Positions 62,534 through 64,000 of a stretch of DNA of 64,000 nt are shown in pieces. The stretch comes from JACVRW01 sp963820315 (GTDB lineage: Bacteria; Actinomycetota; Thermoleophilia; Solirubrobacterales; Thermoleophilaceae). Position 1 is the stretch's first letter. Each line of letters begins with the position of its first letter. The notes beneath the pieces were generated by a model. It was given only the letters and a program-made list of their open reading frames with translations, ran no database searches and had not been told where the DNA came from. Location: NCBI GenBank assembly GCA_963820315.1, contig CAWFZK010000025.1:62001-126000 (forward strand), given 5' to 3'. The translations under genes and the position numbers were made by a program.

Positions 62534-64000
62534 ACCTCGACGACAACCGGCAGGATCATCGGGCGCCTGCGCAGGCGCCGGTAGACGAACTCCGCGATGT
62601 CGTCGTGCAGGTGGTCCTGGAGCAGGTCGATCTCGCGGACCTCCTCCTCGGCGCTGCGCACGAGCGATTCGTCGACGGCCTTGCGCAGCTCTGCGACGAA
62701 GCCGTCGTCGTCCTCGAGGAAGGGCACGCCGCGGAAGATCACCTCGGGTGGGACCACGGAGCGGCCGTCCTGCTCCGAGATCGTGGCCACGACGATGAAG
62801 ATGCCGTCGGCGGACAGCATGCGCCGGTCGCGGAGCGCGACGTCCTCGATGTCCCCCACGTCGACGCCGTCCACGAAGATCATGCCCGCCTGGACGCGCT
62901 CGCCGAAGCGCGCCCCGGACGAGTCGATCTCGAGCGGCGACCCGTTCTCGCCGCGGAAGATCGACTTCGGCGGCACCCCGACCGCCTCGGCCAGCTCCCC
63001 GTGCAGCCGCAGGCGCTTGTGGTCCCCGTGCACGGGCATCACGAACTGGGGTTTCGTCAGGTTCAGCATCAGCTTCAGCTCCTCGGCATAGCCGTGGCCG
63101 GAGGCGTGAACCGGCACGTCGGCGGCCGTGAAGACCGTGGCGCCCAAGCGGTAGATGCGGTCGATCGTCTCGTTGACCGCCCGCTCGTTGCCGGGGATCG
63201 GCGTGGCTGAGAACACGACGGTGTCGCCCTCATGGAGCGCCACCTGGGGATGGTCCCCGTGGGCCATGCGGCGCAGGGCCGAGAGCGGCTCACCCTGGCT
63301 GCCGGTGGAGATCACGACGAGCTTGTGGTCCGGGAAGTCCTCGATCTCCCTGGCCCCCACCAGCATGCCCTCGGGCACGTCGATATGGCCGAGCATGCGC
63401 CCGATGTTCACGTTCTTGCGCATGGAGCGCCCGAGAAGCGAGACCTTGCGCCCGAGCTGAGCGGCGGCGTCCACCACCTGTTGGACGCGGTGGATGTTGG
63501 AGGCGAAGCAGGTGACGACGATGCGCCCCTGGCAGCGACCGAAGACCTCGACCAGCCGCGGGCCGACGGCGGACTCGGACAGGGAGACCCCGGGGCGGTC
63601 GGCATTCGTCGAGTCGCCGCATAGGAGCAGCAGGCCCTCGCGGCCCAGCTCGGCGAGCCGCGACACGTCCGCCGGCACGCCGTCGACCGGCGTCTGGTCG
63701 AACTTGTAGTCGCCCGTGACGAGCATGGTGCCGAGCTCGCACGTGAGCGCCACCGCGAACGAGTCCGGGATCGAGTGCGCCATCTTCACCATCTCCACCG
63801 AAAACGGCCCGGCGTCGAAGGTCTGGCCGGCGAGCACGTCCTCGACCTCGATGTCCTTCAGCCGGTGCTCGTCGAGCTTCGAGCGCACCATCGCGGCCGT
63901 CAGCGGCCCGCCGTAGACGACCGGCGCGCGATCCAGCTCGCGCAGCACGAACGGCAGCGCGCCCACGTGATCCTCGTGGCCGTGCGTGAGCACGATCGCC
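62530..64000 (-). CDS. rnj: Ribonuclease J (partial; N-terminus beyond the window)
   Basis: About 489 C-terminal residues of roughly 560. Exo/endoribonuclease of the metallo-beta-lactamase/beta-CASP family. Zinc ligands in LTHGHEDHVGALPF and VTGDYKFDQ, beta-CASP motifs VVTCFASNIHRVQ, VVISTGSQGEP, the VPVHASGHGY and MPVHGDHKRL loops. C-terminal domain ends RRPMILPVVVEV. Translation start lies to the right of 64000. Confidence 0.95.
   Translation of the reverse strand, partial: AIVLTHGHEDHVGALPFVLRELDRAPVVYGGPLTAAMVRSKLDEHRLKDIEVEDVLAGQTFDAGPFSVEMVKMAHSIPDSFAVALTCELGTMLVTGDYKFDQTPVDGVPADVSRLAELGREGLLLLCGDSTNADRPGVSLSESAVGPRLVEVFGRCQGRIVVTCFASNIHRVQQVVDAAAQLGRKVSLLGRSMRKNVNIGRMLGHIDVPEGMLVGAREIEDFPDHKLVVISTGSQGEPLSALRRMAHGDHPQVALHEGDTVVFSATPIPGNERAVNETIDRIYRLGATVFTAADVPVHASGHGYAEELKLMLNLTKPQFVMPVHGDHKRLRLHGELAEAVGVPPKSIFRGENGSPLEIDSSGARFGERVQAGMIFVDGVDVGDIEDVALRDRRMLSADGIFIVVATISEQDGRSVVPPEVIFRGVPFLEDDDGFVAELRKAVDESLVRSAEEEVREIDLLQDHLHDDIAEFVYRRLRRRPMILPVVVEV

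Noticed and set aside
1..64000. tRNA, rRNA, insertion sequence, prophage or integration site
   Set aside because: None could be supported: no tRNA-like cloverleaf, transposase, integrase or terminal repeats were recognised.

Overview
The window is 64 kb of very GC-rich DNA from an actinobacterium. Gene content and order (rnj, ftsK, rodZ-like, cinA, recA, recX, rny, miaB, miaA, dapF, dapL, hflX), small proteins that look lineage-restricted, and cytosolic uptake-hydrogenase genes fit Thermoleophilia (Solirubrobacterales/Gaiellales type); that placement is inferred, not proven. No rRNA, tRNA, CRISPR array, insertion sequence or phage gene was seen.

Layout. 1-1.9 kb: end of an unknown gene, a cold-shock gene with a clear terminator, two small genes and a Crp/Fnr-type regulator. 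2.0-15.9 kb: one uninterrupted, mostly translationally coupled operon for a group 1h (high-affinity, atmospheric-H2 type) [NiFe]-hydrogenase: hypC, a second HypC-like protein, hypD, hypE, small and large subunits, a NifU/zinc-ribbon iron-sulfur protein, three hydrogenase-linked proteins of unknown function, the endopeptidase, hypA, hypB, a SIS protein, hypF and a small last gene. Two abutting palindromes lie just upstream, between the operon and the Crp-like gene. 15.9-26.4 kb: metabolic and hypothetical genes (SDR, pdxH, marR, osmC, flavin monooxygenase, DivIVA-like, thioredoxin-TPR, cyclophilin lipoprotein, HAD hydrolase). 26.4-30.9 kb: a coupled operon with a lipid kinase and murT-methyltransferase-gatD (peptidoglycan amidation). 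30.9-41.3 kb: a PilB/GspE ATPase, then on the minus strand miaA, a penicillin-acylase-like enzyme, dapF, dapL and hflX. 41.3-46.9 kb: a plus-strand block splitting miaA from miaB: NTF2-like protein, substrate-binding lipoprotein, GAF plus degenerate GGDEF protein, and a 1072-residue protein with an MshEN domain and an Ala/Glu coiled coil with twelve 54-bp repeats. 46.9-59.6 kb: minus-strand housekeeping genes from miaB back to ftsK. 59.6-64 kb: a two-component system, a secreted repeat protein and most of RNase J.

Two features cut across the window. First, about seventeen genes, including recA, ftsK, rny, miaB and hypF, carry single-base insertions or deletions while the protein continues intact in the next frame. 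In essential genes this points to uncorrected sequencing error, so I annotate these as full-length CDS and mark the spots. Second, about twenty genes have a TAnnnT-like -10 hexamer placed so that transcription would begin at or within about four bases of the start codon (leaderless mRNA). Four divergent gene pairs share overlapping -10 hexamers, and five convergent pairs share one CTAG as mutual stop codons.

Best candidates for new biology: the three uncharacterised hydrogenase-operon proteins and the tandem operator; the degenerate GGDEF / MshEN coiled-coil pair with a hairpin over the ribosome-binding site; the methyltransferase between murT and gatD; a DapF with serines where both catalytic cysteines should be; and the leaderless, shared-promoter architecture.
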